Of a stretch of 40,147 bases of DNA, positions 32,350 through 40,147 are shown in pieces (position 1 is the first letter of the stretch; each line of letters begins with the position of its first letter). The position numbers and the translations under genes are program-made. The DNA lies in the NCBI GenBank assembly GCA_964454745.1, contig CAYVUI010000028.1, forward strand, positions 1-40,147, read 5' to 3'. The notes beneath the pieces are model-generated. The model did not search any database and was not told the origin of the DNA. It worked only from the letters and a program-made list of their open reading frames with translations. The DNA is from CAYVUI01 sp964454745. GTDB taxonomy: Bacteria; Planctomycetota; Phycisphaerae; Sedimentisphaerales; Anaerohalosphaeraceae.

Positions 32350-33631
32350 GTGCAAAATAGCCGGCAAAGGCCTTTTTGGCGGAAAAGACGCCAAGGTGAC
32401 CTTTCGCGGCGCCGATCCCAACAGCGGGATCGTCTTCGTGCGGACCGATATTGAAGAGCCGGTGAAAATCCCGGCCAAAGTTCTCTATCTTACCGAGCGA
32501 AGCCGCCGTACCGCGCTGGCCAAAAATGACGTCGCGGTGGAAACCGCCGAGCATTGCCTGGCCGCGGCTTATGCACTGGGGATATCCAACCTGACCGTCG
32601 AGATCAGCGGGCCCGAGCTGCCCGGCCTCGACGGAAGCTGCGAGGAATACTTCAAACTCTTCCGTAAGGCCGGTGTGATCGAGCAAAACGCCCAACAGGA
32701 GGAGCTCGTGATCGAAGAGGCTGTCACCGTCGTGGACAACGAAAAATGCATCTACGCGCTGCCCTACGGTACCGACACCATGACCATCACCTACGATATG
32801 GACTACACCCAGCACACCGGCGTCGGCCGCCAGCTCTTTACCTGCGAGCTTTCCGAGGATTTCTTCGCCCGGGAACTGGCCCCTTCGCGGACCTTTGTCC
32901 TCGAGGCCGAAGCGCGGCAGCTCCAGGCCGCCGGCATGGGTACCCATCTTTCGCCCAAGGATATCCTCGTCATCAATTCCGACGGCCCGATTAAAAACAC
33001 ATTCCGCTATCCCGATGAATGCGTCCGCCATAAGGTGATCGATCTCATCGGTGACCTCGCCCTGGTCGGCAAGCCCATCGTCGGGCGGATTATGGTCTAC
33101 AAAGGCGGCCATACGCTCAACCAGCGTTTGGCGATGGAATTGATCCAGGCCCACGAACGGGCCAAACGCCGCGCCGAACACGGCACCGATGCCCTGCTCG
33201 ACATTCGCCGCATCCAGCGGATCCTTCCGCACAGGTACCCTTTCCTGCTGGTGGACAAGGTCATCGAGCTCGAAGGCGACCGCCGCATCAAGGGCATCAA
33301 AAACGTCACCTTTAACGAGCAGTTCTTCCAGGGTCACTTCCCCGGTACCCCGATCATGCCAGGGGTTCTCATCGTTGAGGCACTGGCCCAGGTCTCGGGC
33401 TTGCTCTTCGCCCAGAAACTCGAACACACCGGCAAGCTCGCCGTTTTGTTAACCATGGATAAAGTCAAGATTCGTAAATCCGTCGTCCCGGGCGACCAGC
33501 TCATCCTCTCGGCGGAAACCGTAAAAGCACGCAACAACCTTGCCCAGTGCGACTGCATCGCCCTGGTCGGCCAGACCGTCGTCGCAGAGGCACAGTTTAA
33601 ATTCATGCTTGTAGACGATGAAAGTGTATAA
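32321..33631 (+). CDS. lpxC/fabZ: Bifunctional LpxC-FabZ fusion (UDP-3-O-acyl-GlcNAc deacetylase and hydroxyacyl-ACP dehydratase)
   Basis: One 436-residue protein combines two enzymes. Residues 1-285 are the zinc deacetylase LpxC, the committed step of lipid A synthesis: ETAEHCLAA (E77 and zinc ligand H78), GLDGSCEEY, SRTF, CVRHKVIDLIGD (H237, D241) and KGGHTLNQRL (H264). Residues 295-436 are the hotdog dehydratase FabZ: ILPHRYPFLLVDKV, FFQGHFPGTPIMPG (H339) and VEALAQ (E353). All expected catalytic residues are present in both halves. The start is TTG (32321), needed because the conserved KTIKNECKIAGKG follows at once; it lies inside lpxD. Such fusions are known in Bacteroidota and other groups. 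Confidence 0.94.
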   Translation: MKLQKTIKNECKIAGKGLFGGKDAKVTFRGADPNSGIVFVRTDIEEPVKIPAKVLYLTERSRRTALAKNDVAVETAEHCLAAAYALGISNLTVEISGPELPGLDGSCEEYFKLFRKAGVIEQNAQQEELVIEEAVTVVDNEKCIYALPYGTDTMTITYDMDYTQHTGVGRQLFTCELSEDFFARELAPSRTFVLEAEARQLQAAGMGTHLSPKDILVINSDGPIKNTFRYPDECVRHKVIDLIGDLALVGKPIVGRIMVYKGGHTLNQRLAMELIQAHERAKRRAEHGTDALLDIRRIQRILPHRYPFLLVDKVIELEGDRRIKGIKNVTFNEQFFQGHFPGTPIMPGVLIVEALAQVSGLLFAQKLEHTGKLAVLLTMDKVKIRKSVVPGDQLILSAETVKARNNLAQCDCIALVGQTVVAEAQFKFMLVDDESV

Positions 33632-33663
33632 TCCGAACCATACAGGAGGCTCCCGGCAATATC

Positions 33664-34476
33664 ATGAGTAGTACGATTCACCCATCTGCGGTACTTGATA
33701 AAAATGCGAACATTGAACCCGGCGTTACCATCGGTCCCAATTGCGTCATCGGTGCCGGCTGTACCATCGGAGAGGGCACCGTCCTCGAGGCCAACGTGGT
33801 CTTCGGCAAAAACGTCATCGTCGGCAAGAACAACCGTTTCTTCCCCAACGCCGTCATCGGGATGGAGCCCCAGCTTCTCGGCCTCGATCCTGACAAGCCC
33901 ATCGGCGGCCTGACCATTGGCGACAGTAACGTCATTCGCGAAAACGTTACGATTCACCCCGGCATGGTCCCGGACAATAACACCGCCCTCGGTAACGGCA
34001 ACCTCATCATGATCGGCGTGCACATCGGCCACGATTGTGTAATTGAAGACAGCGTGGTCGTTCGCAACTATTCCCAGATCAGCGGTCACGGCAAGATCGA
34101 AACCGGCGTCTGGATCAGCGGCGTGGTAGCGGTTCACCAGTTCGTTACCTTCGGCAAATGGTGCTATGCCGCCGGTTTTGCGGGCGTAAACCATGATGTC
34201 CCGCCTTTTGTCATCGTCAGCGGCCACTACCCGCCCGAGGTTCGCACCCTCAACAAACGCGGCATGAAGCGGGCCGGGCTTTCCGACGACCAGCAGCAGG
34301 CCATGGAGACGGCCTTCCGCAAGATCTACCGCGGCAAAGAGGGCGTCTTTCTGGACCGTGTCAAGGCCATTCTCGAAGAGAACAGCCACGACGAAAACGT
34401 CAAATATTTCTGTGAATTTATCCTGCGAAGCAACGAGCACCGCTTCGGCAGGTACCTCGAAAACTTCCGACACTGA
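33664..34476 (+). CDS. lpxA: Acyl-ACP--UDP-N-acetylglucosamine O-acyltransferase LpxA
   Basis: First step of lipid A synthesis. The 270 residues form a left-handed beta-helix with hexapeptide repeats (VTIGPNCVIGAGCTIGEG) followed by the C-terminal helical domain (ETAFRKIYRG..., HRFGRYLENFRH). The catalytic region LIMIGVHIGHDC has H123, matching E. coli H125, and H120. AVIGMEPQ, IRENVTIHPG and HQFVTFG are further LpxA signatures. AGGAGG is 14 bases before the ATG, somewhat far. The next gene, a Gfo/Idh oxidoreductase, starts 11 bases later, raising the question of whether this LpxA uses UDP-GlcNAc or its 3-amino analogue. Confidence 0.94.
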   Translation: MSSTIHPSAVLDKNANIEPGVTIGPNCVIGAGCTIGEGTVLEANVVFGKNVIVGKNNRFFPNAVIGMEPQLLGLDPDKPIGGLTIGDSNVIRENVTIHPGMVPDNNTALGNGNLIMIGVHIGHDCVIEDSVVVRNYSQISGHGKIETGVWISGVVAVHQFVTFGKWCYAAGFAGVNHDVPPFVIVSGHYPPEVRTLNKRGMKRAGLSDDQQQAMETAFRKIYRGKEGVFLDRVKAILEENSHDENVKYFCEFILRSNEHRFGRYLENFRH

Positions 34477-34487
34477 GGAGACACGCG

Positions 34488-35489
34488 ATGAATCCACTGC
34501 GAACCGCCGTCATCGGCGCAGGAAAAATGGGCCGCATCCACGCCAAGGTATGTAGCCAGCTCGAAAACAGCACCCTCGTTGGCGTCGTCGATACCGATGC
34601 CCAAAAGGCAAAGCAGCTCGCCGAGCAGTTCGATACCCGGGCCCTGACCGATCCATCGGAGTTGATCGGCAAGATCGATGCCGCGACCATCTCCGCGCCC
34701 ACGACCTATCACCATGAACTGGCAAAGCTGCTCATCGAGAACAAGATTCCCGTCCTGATCGAAAAGCCGCTGGCCTCTTCCGTTGAGCAGGCCCGTGAGA
34801 TCGTCGAGCTGGGCAAAAAGCATGATGTCATCGTCGCGGTCGGCCATTCGGAACGCTGCAATCCTGTCGTCCAGGCCATGAAGCGACTCGAGATTGAGCC
34901 CAAATTCATCGAGTGCAACCGCATCAGTCCCTACCCCTTCCGTTCGATGGATATCGGCGTGGTCCTCGATGTGATGATTCACGATATCGATATCATTCTC
35001 TCGCTTGCGGCCAGCCCGGTCAAACAAGTCGAGGCCGTAGGTGTCAACGTCATCGCCGAGCATGAGGACATCTGCAACGCCCGCCTGACTTTCGAGAACG
35101 GCTGCATTGCGAATGTGACCGCGTCGCGCCTCGCGCTTAAGACCGAGCGCAAGGTCCGCGTCTTTTCCCGACAGGCGTACCTGAGCCTCAATTACCTCAA
35201 CAAAGAGGGCGTCGTCATCAAGGCCGATCCGAATGTAGACGTCGTAAAATGGATCCAGCAGAACCAGGCCGCCGGGGACTTCGACTTCTCATCGGTCAAC
35301 TGGCCCGACCTGCTGCACATCGAGCAGCTCGATATCGACGACCGCGAACCACTCCGTGTCGAGCAGGAATCGTTCCTCAATGCCATTGCCGGCACCGCCG
35401 ACCGCCCGGAGGTCACCGCGGAAGAGGGCCTGGCCGCCATGGAATGTGCGCACAGCATCCTCAAATCCATCAGCGAACACAAGTGGTAA
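34488..35489 (+). CDS. Gfo/Idh/MocA-family oxidoreductase, possibly GnnA-like
   Basis: The 333-residue NAD(P)-dependent enzyme has a Rossmann fold (TAVIGAGKMGRIHAK, 5-19), the EKPLA motif, VGHSERCNP and a C-terminal alpha/beta substrate domain (VLDVMIHDIDIIL, ENGCIANVTASRLALKTERK). It follows lpxA by 11 bases with GGAG upstream and is clearly in the lipid A operon. In Acidithiobacillus, gnnA beside lpxA oxidises the 3-OH of UDP-GlcNAc so that a partner aminotransferase (GnnB) can make the 3-amino sugar for amide-linked lipid A. No gnnB is in the window, so that role is inference. Its stop lies 3 bases from the stop of the convergent transporter gene. Confidence 0.82.
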   Translation: MNPLRTAVIGAGKMGRIHAKVCSQLENSTLVGVVDTDAQKAKQLAEQFDTRALTDPSELIGKIDAATISAPTTYHHELAKLLIENKIPVLIEKPLASSVEQAREIVELGKKHDVIVAVGHSERCNPVVQAMKRLEIEPKFIECNRISPYPFRSMDIGVVLDVMIHDIDIILSLAASPVKQVEAVGVNVIAEHEDICNARLTFENGCIANVTASRLALKTERKVRVFSRQAYLSLNYLNKEGVVIKADPNVDVVKWIQQNQAAGDFDFSSVNWPDLLHIEQLDIDDREPLRVEQESFLNAIAGTADRPEVTAEEGLAAMECAHSILKSISEHKW

Positions 35490-35492
35490 ACG

Positions 35493-36857
35493 CTAGAACG
35501 GCCGCCGCCATGTGCCCAGCGTAAACCGCCCGAGCCCCGTCCGGCCGAACCACCGCGGATCAAAGAAAATCCGTTCCAGCGTGCTTGTCGGCCCCGGGTA
35601 TCGCTCTACGTCTTTGAGTTTCCAGAACAGTACCTGTGAGGCCAGCCGAATCATCCCGCTTAAAATGAAGATCGTTTGCAGCGGCCATATCGCGATTCGA
35701 GGCAAATGATCTGCGATCAGCCCGGCGACAATCGAACCGGCAAACAGGCACCCGTGGTTGAGCACATTCTGATAGGCGAAATATACCTGTCGATTCTTCC
35801 GGTCCAGCGCGCTCATCAGGTAATTAAACGCGATCATATTAAACCCTATCCATGCAACACCCGCCACCGCCTGGTTGATAAACAAAATCCAAAACCGCGT
35901 TGTCAGCACCCACGTCAGCGGCAGGGCGGCGATGGTCAGCGAACAAATCCGAAGCGGGATCACGTAGCCGATCCGGTCACTGATCCGCCCCCACATCCGC
36001 AGGCAGATCAATCCCATAAACGTTGGCAAAATCAGTAATATACTCATTTGTGTATAGCTGAACTCAAGGTTATTGAGCATATGAATCGGAAAAAAGGGAA
36101 CCGCAAGATTCACACCGAAATTCATAAACGCCAGCGTAATCGCGAACCGTCCGAACATCGAAGAAGGAACACCCCGCAGGAAGGCAAAGAACGAAAGCTC
36201 ATGTTTCTCGATCTCCAGTTCCGGCGGCTCATAATGAAACGCGAACATCCAGGCCGCCAGGGCCCGTCCCGCAAAAGCCATCGTCCAGATCACCGCAAAC
36301 ATCAGCAATACCTTCGCCCCGAACGAGTCCAGCAGGATCCCCGATGTAATTGTCATCGTAAGCTGGATGCTCGTAAGGAACATATTCCGTTTTGCGAAAT
36401 ACTTCCCCCGCCGCCTTCGCGGTACGATATGGCTCATCCAGTTGCCCCACGACGACATCTGCAGGCCGAAAGGGATCGATGCAAGGCTAAGCACCGCGAT
36501 GGCTGTCCATACCGGGTTCCGTGCCGGCCACAAACACAGCGCCGCCAGCGGTAAATAGCAGATCCCGTGAACGAACACCGCGACCATATTGTACCGCTTG
36601 TAACTGCCCGACCAGTACAAAAGCCTGGGGCTGATAAACTGCGCGAATACAATCATCAGTGACGGCAGCGAGGCCCCCAGGCCCACCTGCAGGTTACTCG
36701 CACCCAGCGCATTGATAAACGGCACAAAAAATGCAACCTGTAAACCAAGGCTGACCAGCGAAAATCCGCCCTCTGCGACCGAAAAACGCATCGTCCGAAG
36801 CCGCAGCCGCCGATCCTCCCGCTTCGATACCCTGTTTTCACTCGTATTTGCTGCCAT
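35493..36857 (-). CDS. MFS transporter
   Basis: The 454-residue polytopic membrane protein has about 12 hydrophobic helices and an MFS-like loop (CLRMWGRISDRIGYV). The substrate is unknown: no diagnostic sugar or drug motif was seen. The N-terminus is basic (SKREDRRLRLRTMRF). The ATG at 36857 is chosen; a TTG at 36911 would add 18 residues without a clear ribosome site. It lies downstream of endonuclease V on the same strand with a 106-base gap, and abuts the Gfo/Idh gene tail to tail. No sign that it takes part in lipid A synthesis. Confidence 0.82.
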   Translation of the reverse strand: MAANTSENRVSKREDRRLRLRTMRFSVAEGGFSLVSLGLQVAFFVPFINALGASNLQVGLGASLPSLMIVFAQFISPRLLYWSGSYKRYNMVAVFVHGICYLPLAALCLWPARNPVWTAIAVLSLASIPFGLQMSSWGNWMSHIVPRRRRGKYFAKRNMFLTSIQLTMTITSGILLDSFGAKVLLMFAVIWTMAFAGRALAAWMFAFHYEPPELEIEKHELSFFAFLRGVPSSMFGRFAITLAFMNFGVNLAVPFFPIHMLNNLEFSYTQMSILLILPTFMGLICLRMWGRISDRIGYVIPLRICSLTIAALPLTWVLTTRFWILFINQAVAGVAWIGFNMIAFNYLMSALDRKNRQVYFAYQNVLNHGCLFAGSIVAGLIADHLPRIAIWPLQTIFILSGMIRLASQVLFWKLKDVERYPGPTSTLERIFFDPRWFGRTGLGRFTLGTWRRPF

Positions 36858-36963
36858 TGCTGCCGCTTTCGATTCTATTGAACATAAACATTTGGGCTGT
36901 TTTATACCCAATCGGCATCAAGACAACGTTAAAATTGCGTAAATACTCAAAAAAACAGGATTT

Positions 36964-37644
36964 TTATATTTTTCCCCTCTTTTTGTACTCCGTCACCAGC
37001 CGATGTGCCATCCGCGCCGGCTCCGGCAGCCGGTACCTGCTGCACATTGCCAGCACCAGTTCCCCCGCCTGCTGAACCGAAACCCTGTTCCCCGGTGAGA
37101 TAAACAACGGCTTTACGCCATCCCGCGTCCGCACCACCTGGCCGATCCTCTCCCTGCCAATCCGCAAATCCGACCGGTCCCCCTTTTTCATTCCCGGCGG
37201 TTCATATTCCCCAATCAGCCGAGATTTCGCGCATCCAACCGTGGGAATCCCCGCAAACAGCCCGATATGGCTGGCAATCCCCAGTCGCCGTGGGTGGGCG
37301 ATCCCCTGGCCGTCCACAAACAGTACATCCGGGGTCCGCTTTAGCTTCTTCAGGGCTTCCAGGCAAGCCGGCGCCTCCCGGAAGCTCAATAATCCCGGGA
37401 TATACGGCATCCGTACCGGGCAAACCGTAGCCGTTTTTTCCACGATCGAAAAATTCCCCGCCTCCATCGTAACCGCCACCGCGAAAATCCGCTTCTTATC
37501 CTTCGAAAACGCGCAATCCAGCCCCGTTATGTACTCCATATTCCCCGTAAATGCCTGTAAATCAAGCTTTTGCGAAAGCTCATCCTGCAAAGCCCTCGCT
37601 CGGGCATAGTCCAGGTCCCATCCATGTAATTTCGCGATCTTCAT
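36964..37644 (-). CDS. nfi: Endonuclease V (deoxyinosine 3' endonuclease)
   Basis: Nicks DNA at the second bond 3' of deoxyinosine to start repair of deaminated adenine. The 226-residue protein aligns by eye with the well-known Thermotoga enzyme. The metal-binding acids are D43 (TGLDCAF), E90 (YIPGLLSFREAP) and D111 (FVDGQGIAHPRRLG). Further motifs are GIASHIGL, CAKSRLIGEY, ISPGNRVS and LPEPARMAHRLV. The start at 37644 (MKIAKLHGWDL) matches the homologue N-terminus. An ATG 39 bases upstream would add 13 residues unlike the family and would overlap the divergent uvrA promoter. With uvrA next door, this end of the window is DNA repair. Confidence 0.93.
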   Translation of the reverse strand: MKIAKLHGWDLDYARARALQDELSQKLDLQAFTGNMEYITGLDCAFSKDKKRIFAVAVTMEAGNFSIVEKTATVCPVRMPYIPGLLSFREAPACLEALKKLKRTPDVLFVDGQGIAHPRRLGIASHIGLFAGIPTVGCAKSRLIGEYEPPGMKKGDRSDLRIGRERIGQVVRTRDGVKPLFISPGNRVSVQQAGELVLAMCSRYRLPEPARMAHRLVTEYKKRGKI

Positions 37645-37662
37645 GCCCGGATTATAAAAAAA

Positions 37663-37691
37663 TTTACTTCGAACCGCAACCATGGTATAAT
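37663..37691 (+). promoter_or_regulatory. Promoter for uvrA
   Basis: TTTACT (37663-37668) and a perfect TATAAT (37686-37691) are exactly 17 bases apart, 65 bases before the uvrA start. Transcription would begin near 37698. The -10 box overlaps the upstream flank of endonuclease V, so the two divergent genes share a short promoter region. No SOS-box-like CTGT-N8-ACAG palindrome was seen here. Confidence 0.7.
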
Positions 37692-37755
37692 GACAGATTC
37701 AGTGTATCCATACGGTTCAATAAGCGTATACACAACCTGAAACGAAAGTGACAAA

Positions 37756-40147
37756 GTGAAAGGCACCAGCCGGAAATACATACAGATCACCGGTGCACAC
37801 GAGCACAACCTAAAGGGCATCGACGTCGCGATCCCCCGCGATCAGCTCGTGGTCATCACCGGCATGAGCGGCTCGGGCAAAAGCTCGCTTGCTTTTGATA
37901 CCATTTACGCCGAGGGCCAGCGCAAATACGTCGAATCCCTCAGTGCCTACGCCCGCCAGTTCCTCGAACAGATGCAAAAGCCCGATGTCGAGCAGATCGA
38001 GGGCCTCCCGCCGACTATCGCCATCGAGCAGCGCTCCGCCAGCAGCAATCCTCGCTCTACCGTCGCCACGACGACCGAGATTTACGACTACCTGCGTCTG
38101 CTTTTTGCCCGCGTCGGCACCCCGCACTGCTGGGTCTGCGGCAAGGAAATCTCCTCCCAGCACGCCACCCAGATCGTCGATTCCATCCTCGAGCGGCCCG
38201 AGGGCACCAAGATCCAGGTCTGCGCCCCGCTGATCCGCGGCCAGAAGGGCAAGCACCAGGAAGTCTTCACCCGCGTAATGCGCGAGGGCTTCGTCCGCGT
38301 CCGCGTGGACGGCACGATCTGCGACATCAAGAACATTCCCGACCTCGACAAGAACAAAAAGCACGATATCTACGCCGTCGTCGACCGCCTGATCATCAAG
38401 GATTCGATCCGCATCCGCCTGGCAGATTCCATCGAGACGGCTCTCAAGGTCGGTCAGGGCGTCATCACCGTCATGATCGCCGAGCCCGGCCAGGAGAAAA
38501 CCCAGTTTGAGGACGTCGTTTACAGCGAAACCTTTGCCTGCGTGGACCACCCCGAGGCCTCGCTTGAGGAGCTCTCGCCGCGGCTGTTCAGCTTTAATAG
38601 CCCCTACGGCGCTTGCAGAAGCTGCGACGGACTGGGCACTATCCTCGAATTCGACGAAGACCTCATCGTTCCCGACAAGCAGGTCTCGCTCGAAAACGGT
38701 GCCGTCGAGGCATGGCGAAAGGGCGGCAAGCGGATGAACATCTACTACAACCGCATGATCAAGGCCTTCTGCCGCGACTTCGGCATTTCCAAGGCCCAGC
38801 CGTACTCCACCATCCCCGCCAAAACCAAAAAAATCCTGCTCCACGGCACCACCGCCGCCGAAAAGAAAAAGCACGGCGCTTCTTTCGAGGGCGTCATCCC
38901 GAACCTCCAGCGGCGATGGGAAAACACCACCAGCGAGTACGTCAAGGCCCGCCTGCACAATTACCTCTCCGAGCAGCCCTGCCAGACCTGCGGCGGCGCC
39001 CGCCTTCGCCCCGAGGCCCTTGCCGTGACCATCGCGAAAAAGAACATCGCTGACGTTGCCCGCATGAGCATCTCCCAGGCCTGCAACTTCTTCGAGTCGC
39101 TTACCTTCGATGCCGAAAAAACCGCCATTGCCCATGCCCCGCTTAAAGAGGTCCGCGCCCGGCTAAAGTTCATGATGAACGTCGGCCTCGATTACCTTAC
39201 CCTCGACCGCACCAGCCGAACGCTCTCCGGCGGCGAGGCACAGCGAATCCGCCTGGCCACGCAGGTCGGCTCCGGGCTGGTCGGCTGCTGCTACGTACTC
39301 GACGAACCCACTATCGGCCTGCACCGACGCGACAATGACCGCCTGCTCGAAATCCTCGCCACCCTCCGCGACATCGGCAATACCGTCATCGTTGTCGAGC
39401 ATGACGAGGACGTTATCGAACAGGCCGACCATATTATCGACATCGGCCCCGCGGCCGGCGCCCACGGCGGACACGTCGTCGTGACCGGCCCGCTTGAAAA
39501 AATCTGCCAGTGCGAAAAATCCATCACCGGCAAGTACCTCAGCGGTAAATCCCGCATTCAACTGCCCAACGAACGCCGCAAGTACAATCTCAACAACTGC
39601 CTCGAAGTAAAAAAGGCCACCGAAAATAACCTCAAGGAAATCAACGTCAAATTCCCCGTCGGTGTCTTTACCTGTGTAACCGGCGTCTCCGGCTCGGGCA
39701 AGAGCACCCTCGTTACCGAAATCCTGCTAAAGGCCCTCAAACGCCGCCTGTACAGTTCCCGTGAACGGCCCGGCGCGCATCACCGCATGCTCGGCTTCTC
39801 CCATATCGACAAGGTCATCGAGATCGATCAGTCGCCGATCGGCAGAACCCCGCGCAGCAACCCGGCCACCTATACCGGCGTGTTCGACCTGATCCGCAAG
39901 CTCTTCGCCATGACCCGCGAGGCAAAGATCCGCGGCTATACGCCGGGGCGATTCAGCTTCAACGTCAAGGGCGGCCGATGCGAGCACTGCCAGGGCCAGG
40001 GCACACGCAAGATCGAGATGCACTTTCTCCCGGATGTCTACGTGGTCTGCGAGCAGTGCAAGGGCCGGCGCTACAACGCCGAAACGCTCGAGATCGCCTA
40101 CAAGGGCAAGAACATCGCCGACGTTCTCGATATGCGAATCGAAGACG
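37756..40147 (+). CDS. uvrA: Excinuclease ABC subunit A, cut by the window end
   Basis: DNA damage sensor of nucleotide excision repair. The first 797 residues are visible, of about 940 usual. N-terminal ABC half: Walker A GMSGSGKSS (36-44), QRKYVESLSAYARQF, zinc finger around CWVCG. Signature of the first half: LSGGEAQRIRLATQVGS, then VLDEPTIGLHRRDNDRL. Second Walker A GVSGSGKST (643-651), second zinc module CEHCQGQG and CEQCKGRR near the end. The gene runs off the right edge without a stop. The start is GTG at 37756, preceded by a weak AAACGAAAG, and the conserved ITGAHEHNLKGIDV follows at once. The TATAAT promoter lies just upstream. Confidence 0.95.
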   Translation, partial: MKGTSRKYIQITGAHEHNLKGIDVAIPRDQLVVITGMSGSGKSSLAFDTIYAEGQRKYVESLSAYARQFLEQMQKPDVEQIEGLPPTIAIEQRSASSNPRSTVATTTEIYDYLRLLFARVGTPHCWVCGKEISSQHATQIVDSILERPEGTKIQVCAPLIRGQKGKHQEVFTRVMREGFVRVRVDGTICDIKNIPDLDKNKKHDIYAVVDRLIIKDSIRIRLADSIETALKVGQGVITVMIAEPGQEKTQFEDVVYSETFACVDHPEASLEELSPRLFSFNSPYGACRSCDGLGTILEFDEDLIVPDKQVSLENGAVEAWRKGGKRMNIYYNRMIKAFCRDFGISKAQPYSTIPAKTKKILLHGTTAAEKKKHGASFEGVIPNLQRRWENTTSEYVKARLHNYLSEQPCQTCGGARLRPEALAVTIAKKNIADVARMSISQACNFFESLTFDAEKTAIAHAPLKEVRARLKFMMNVGLDYLTLDRTSRTLSGGEAQRIRLATQVGSGLVGCCYVLDEPTIGLHRRDNDRLLEILATLRDIGNTVIVVEHDEDVIEQADHIIDIGPAAGAHGGHVVVTGPLEKICQCEKSITGKYLSGKSRIQLPNERRKYNLNNCLEVKKATENNLKEINVKFPVGVFTCVTGVSGSGKSTLVTEILLKALKRRLYSSRERPGAHHRMLGFSHIDKVIEIDQSPIGRTPRSNPATYTGVFDLIRKLFAMTREAKIRGYTPGRFSFNVKGGRCEHCQGQGTRKIEMHFLPDVYVVCEQCKGRRYNAETLEIAYKGKNIADVLDMRIED

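Noticed and set aside
1..40147. Search for insertion sequences, integrases, toxin-antitoxin or defence genes, CRISPR arrays
   Set aside because: None recognised on either strand; the only accessory-looking material is the polysaccharide and surface-protein region.

Overview
The window reads as chromosome of a Gram-negative bacterium of moderately high GC. It is most likely a planctomycete of the Phycisphaerae (Sedimentisphaera-like) type. That assignment is an inference from gene content: an LpxC-FabZ fusion, a complete start of lipid A synthesis next to bamA and ompH, a PEP-CTERM protein, a secreted GLUG protein with a dockerin-like tail, and several secreted beta-helix carbohydrate-active proteins. 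No phage, insertion sequence, CRISPR array or defence gene was recognised.

Layout. (1) 41-6616, + strand: a GAF-PP2C phosphatase gene overlaps cmk, plsC and ispH in one tightly coupled operon. A terminator follows, then the six-domain ribosomal protein S1 gene (rpsA), another terminator, and an RpoD-like sigma factor. (2) 6651-14139, accessory region: an AT-rich GLUG/dockerin-like surface protein, then a minus-strand pair (beta-helix protein plus GH28-type glycosidase) divergent from a second beta-helix protein. This looks like a small pectin-type polysaccharide degradation locus. (3) 14232-16983, + strand: an unrecognised protein with distant ThyX-like motifs, a PfkB sugar kinase and a PHP-domain hydrolase, with overlapping genes, then a small PLDc_N-like membrane protein. 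(4) 17138-20693: a type V autotransporter with its own promoter and terminator, convergent with a PEP-CTERM protein. (5) 20694-21150: non-coding DNA with promoter-like signals. (6) 21151-28175: tRNA-Gln(TTG), then glmU-prs-rplY-pth-rpsF-ssb-rpsR-rplI-dnaB, which joins two classical conserved clusters. (7) 28185-35489: bamA-ompH-lpxD-lpxC/fabZ-lpxA-Gfo/Idh oxidoreductase, an outer-membrane and lipid A operon. (8) 35493-37644, minus strand: an MFS transporter and endonuclease V. (9) 37756 to the right edge: uvrA, cut by the window end.

How the genes fit together. GlmU makes UDP-GlcNAc, which LpxA, LpxC and LpxD turn into lipid A precursors. FabZ supplies hydroxyacyl/enoyl-ACP chemistry and BamA/OmpH assemble outer-membrane proteins, including in principle the autotransporter barrel. 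The oxidoreductase beside lpxA may make the 3-amino sugar variant of the precursor. The most unusual items are the ThyX-like orphan and its kinase/PHP operon, the autotransporter, the run of long acidic C-terminal tails on ribosomal proteins L25, S6 and L9, and the rplI/dnaB coding overlap.
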